A DNA stretch of 64,000 nt. Origin: Capsaspora owczarzaki ATCC 30864. Taxonomy: Eukaryota; Opisthokonta; Filasterea. This document shows, piece by piece, positions 61,511 through 64,000 of this stretch (positions within the stretch are counted from its first letter, which is position 1; every line of letters starts with the position of its first letter). The position numbers and the translations under genes are program-made. The stretch covers positions 186,001-250,000 of the forward strand of contig NW_011887301.1 in assembly GCF_000151315.2 (NCBI RefSeq), written 5' to 3'. The notes below the pieces were generated by a model. That model was not told where the DNA came from. It saw nothing but the letters and a program-made list of their open reading frames with translations, and made no database searches.

Positions 61511-64000
61511 TCAATCCATCGCAGCCTCGCTGTCAGAGATCAAGCCGTAGTGGCGAAGAAGAGGCTCGATGGAGAGAGAACGGCCTCGGAAGACAACAAA
61601 GACGTCTTGCGCAGAGAGGCTGCCACCACTCGCCAGAACAGTGTCGCGGAATCGCCGGCCAATCGTGCGAACGCTTTCGGGCAGGAGCGCACCGTCCGCA
61701 GCTGGCTCAAGCAAAGCTTCTTCGAACGCAGAGAATGCATCCGCAGATAGAATTTCGGCCCACTTGTAGCTGTAGTACCTGTAGAGCGAAAACAATCCAA
61801 CAAAAGTCAATCACAGGCTGTTGAAGCAAACCATTCACCTCAGACAACATGAATACATACCCAGCACTGTAGCCACCATCGAAAATGTGCAAAAAGCTGC
61901 ACAACATGCGGTCGTCAACAATCGGAGGGACAACAGTAAAGGTTTCGCTGATGGCGCGTTGAACGGCAAATGGAAGCATGCGGTCACTGGGTGTGATGGG
62001 ACGGCTCGAGTTCAAAAAGGCCTGCAGGGCTTGCGATGCAGGGAAGGAGTTGGCACCGTGCAGCTCCATGTCCACGATGCCGAAAAACAGCTGACGCATG
62101 GTGGCGATACCCGCCATGTGACTGCGGCGACGGTGGAAAACGGCGGCCATGGCTGCGGGGTCCTTGGTCTCTCCAGTGACAACATGCTTGAGCATTGCTG
62201 CAAGCATCCTTGGTTGCGCAGCCCAGTTCTCCATAAACTGGCTCGGGAGCTCAACCGCGTCCCACTCGACGCCGTTGACTCCGCTGGCCTCGCCGATATC
62301 GACTGTCGTGAGCATGTGCTGGAGCCCGTGACCAAACTCGTGGAAGAGGGTCTCGACATCGCGCCAGCTCATCAGCGAGACAGGTGCGTCGCTGCCCGGG
62401 AAGGCCGAAGGCTCCATCTGGTTGCACACGAGATGCGCGACCGGAAGTCGTCGCACAACCTTCTCGCCAGTCAGCAGAGTGTCTTCTGAGAATAGGGAAA
62501 AGCCCGAGGCCGGCACAGCGGACGGGGCTTCAAGTGCAGCGGTGCGGGAAACCACAATGTCCATCCACGCTCCGCCGCGCTTCTCGCTCGGTCGGCTGTA
62601 AGGATCAAGGTAGAAGCCAGCCAAGAGCCGGTTTGTTTTGGTGTCCAGCACGCGATAGAACCGGACGTGCTCGTTCCACACCGAGACAGATCCAGGAGGG
62701 AGTTCCTAAGGGGGAACAAAAGCAAAACAAAAAAAAAATACAAACAAACAAACAAACGAAAAAAAAAATACACAAGCGTGGGTGGAACTGGCAGATGGAG
62801 AGTTCGAAAGGCGGAGCACAGCATGAGCAAAGCGTACCTCAACGCGAACTCCAAACAGCTCGGACACCAAGTCGAACATGGCTTTCAACACGCGAGGGAA
62901 GGACAAATATGGCAAAAGATCCGCCTCGTTAAAGTTGAGCGTCTTTTCCTTGTGCCTTTCCGACCAGTAAGTCAAATCGTAAGGACGAAGCTCGGTAATC
63001 GAGGGGTCTAAGGTCAAGCGATAACAAACAAACAAACAAACAAAAAGAAACAAAAACAAAACACAAGGCCTTTGTCAGCATCCAAACCAAACCAACCCGC
63101 ATTCCATCCCAGTCAGCGATGGCTTTTTTTGTGCTCCTCACCCTGTTCGCGTGCCAATTGAGTCAAAGCCTGCAACTCGGAGCGAGCGTGCCCGATAGCC
63201 TTGGTTCGGATCATTTGAATCAGGTTTACAACTTCGTCCACGGAATTCGCCATTTTCGGCTCGATGGAAACATCAGCATACCGCGTGTAGCCAAGCAGCT
63301 TGGCGAGTTCGTGCTTTCCACGCAGAATTTCGAGGATGACCTCAGTGTTGTCCGATGCGGTCAGTGTAGAGCTGTCGGCTGCTGCGCTGATCAAGTTTGG
63401 AATGCCGCTTGCGCGGGTGACCATGGCATGCTGCACAATCTCTCGTACGCGTCGATCGGAGCAGCTTTCCATGACTGCCGAAACAATGCCTTGGTCGAGT
63501 CTGAATCGAAGAAATGACAAACAAACCCAGCGACGAAATGCACAATGGGTGAGTTGAAGTCTCTTTGAAACTTGGGTCAGCAACAATGAGGCACCCACAG
63601 TGAGATAACAACAAAACAAAAAAAAAAGAAACCTACGTGATGCGCCACGGTCCGGCGTCAGCCGTTGCAGTAGCGTTCCCAGATTTGCGCTCTGCCGCCG
63701 CCAACATTTCGCGAACTGCAGGCGACAGGCCAGCAATCTGGGCTGCGTCTTTGACAACAAACGCAAACTGGGCCGTCGAGGCAAGGACGTTGTTGCTAAA
63801 CTGGCTGCCATGGAGGGCAAGGCGGCTCGAGATCTGGTTGTACTTGTCCTTGTCCTCAGCAGACAAGGCAACGCCGGCAAGCTTGGCGTCTCGCAAGGAT
63901 TTGCTCAGGACGTGCTTTTGCGAGGCTGTCAGAGCGACACTGGACGTGGAGGCGGCAAGCAAGGCCTCCTTTGCGCGGAACAAGGTCTGGCTTTGACCAA
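61511..64000 (-). CDS. M3-family zinc oligopeptidase (oligopeptidase A / thimet type), 5' end off the window
   Basis: Zinc metallopeptidase that cleaves short peptides, probably organellar presequence or cytosolic peptide remnants. Exons seen: 63637-64000 (runs off the right edge), 63142-63500, 62838-63007, 61861-62705 and 61511-61778, 668 residues so far. The catalytic motif is WRDVETLFHEFGHGLQHMLT (HExxH), followed by GVEWDAVELPSQFMENW with the third zinc ligand Glu. Substrate-loop and C-terminal features are [20 protein letters not shown] and FRGRSLSIEPLLRHYGL, the end expected for bacterial-type OpdA/plant TOP. The upstream exons carry LSAEDKDKYNQISSRLA and LLGYTRYADVSIEPKMA. The pattern is closer to oligopeptidase A than to mitochondrial intermediate peptidase. 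Introns contain (CAAA)n arrays. Confidence 0.93.

Overview
This window is nuclear DNA from a compact, intron-rich eukaryote. I read 23 protein-coding genes and one tRNA gene on both strands, about one gene per 2.7 kb. Most have short GT-AG introns (many 60-130 nt). Coding exons are GC-rich at third positions, while intergenic DNA and introns carry long A or T homopolymers and simple repeats. Gene content (muskelin, a PTIP-type six-BRCT protein, SAGA-type USP22, S6 kinase with a TOS-like motif, ING, PSTK, PIG-A, NAA25) fits a unicellular relative of animals or another opisthokont-related protist. Gene density, intron size and the Ser/Gln-rich tails would suit a filasterean such as Capsaspora, but that is inference. 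No transposon, retroelement or CRISPR locus was seen.

Layout. 1-9143, all minus strand: NAA25 (runs off the left edge), PIG-A, an unknown Ser-rich protein with a possible PP1-docking motif, and TSR1. 9332-12207, plus: a LYR-motif protein and an ING/PHD protein. 12552-21302: PITP (minus), an intron-containing tRNA-Tyr (minus), NIF3-like (plus), farnesyl diphosphate synthase (minus, with a 25-nt microexon) and PSTK (minus). 21614-29195: USP22-like deubiquitinase (plus), an RRM-like low-complexity protein (minus) and mitochondrial uL29m/MRPL47 (plus). 29352-41494: PTIP-like BRCT protein (minus), a 1,676-residue multi-domain glycosyltransferase (plus), and a methyltransferase whose catalytic domain is interrupted by a UBR-type zinc finger (minus). 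41495-53688: S6 kinase (plus), muskelin (minus, with a 9-nt microexon), an SLC35-type nucleotide-sugar transporter (plus) and RanBP1 (minus). 54059-64000: a receptor-like CotH-kinase/PA14/EGF membrane protein (plus), CDC37 (minus) and an M3 oligopeptidase (minus, runs off the right edge).

The genes are unrelated housekeeping and signalling genes and do not form a pathway cluster. Many lie head-to-head with 190-660 bp between start codons, implying shared promoter regions, or tail-to-tail with 100-350 bp between stops. Loose functional links are GPI-anchor, glycan and nucleotide-sugar genes (PIG-A, the giant glycosyltransferase, the SLC35 transporter); mTORC1/ribosome genes (S6K, TSR1, MRPL47); chromatin genes (ING, USP22, PTIP); and CDC37, a kinase co-chaperone. 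The least ordinary loci are the UBR-box methyltransferase, the multi-domain glycosyltransferase, the CotH receptor-like protein and the two unknown proteins. Gene models were built by hand: I chose splice sites so that reading frame and family similarity agree.
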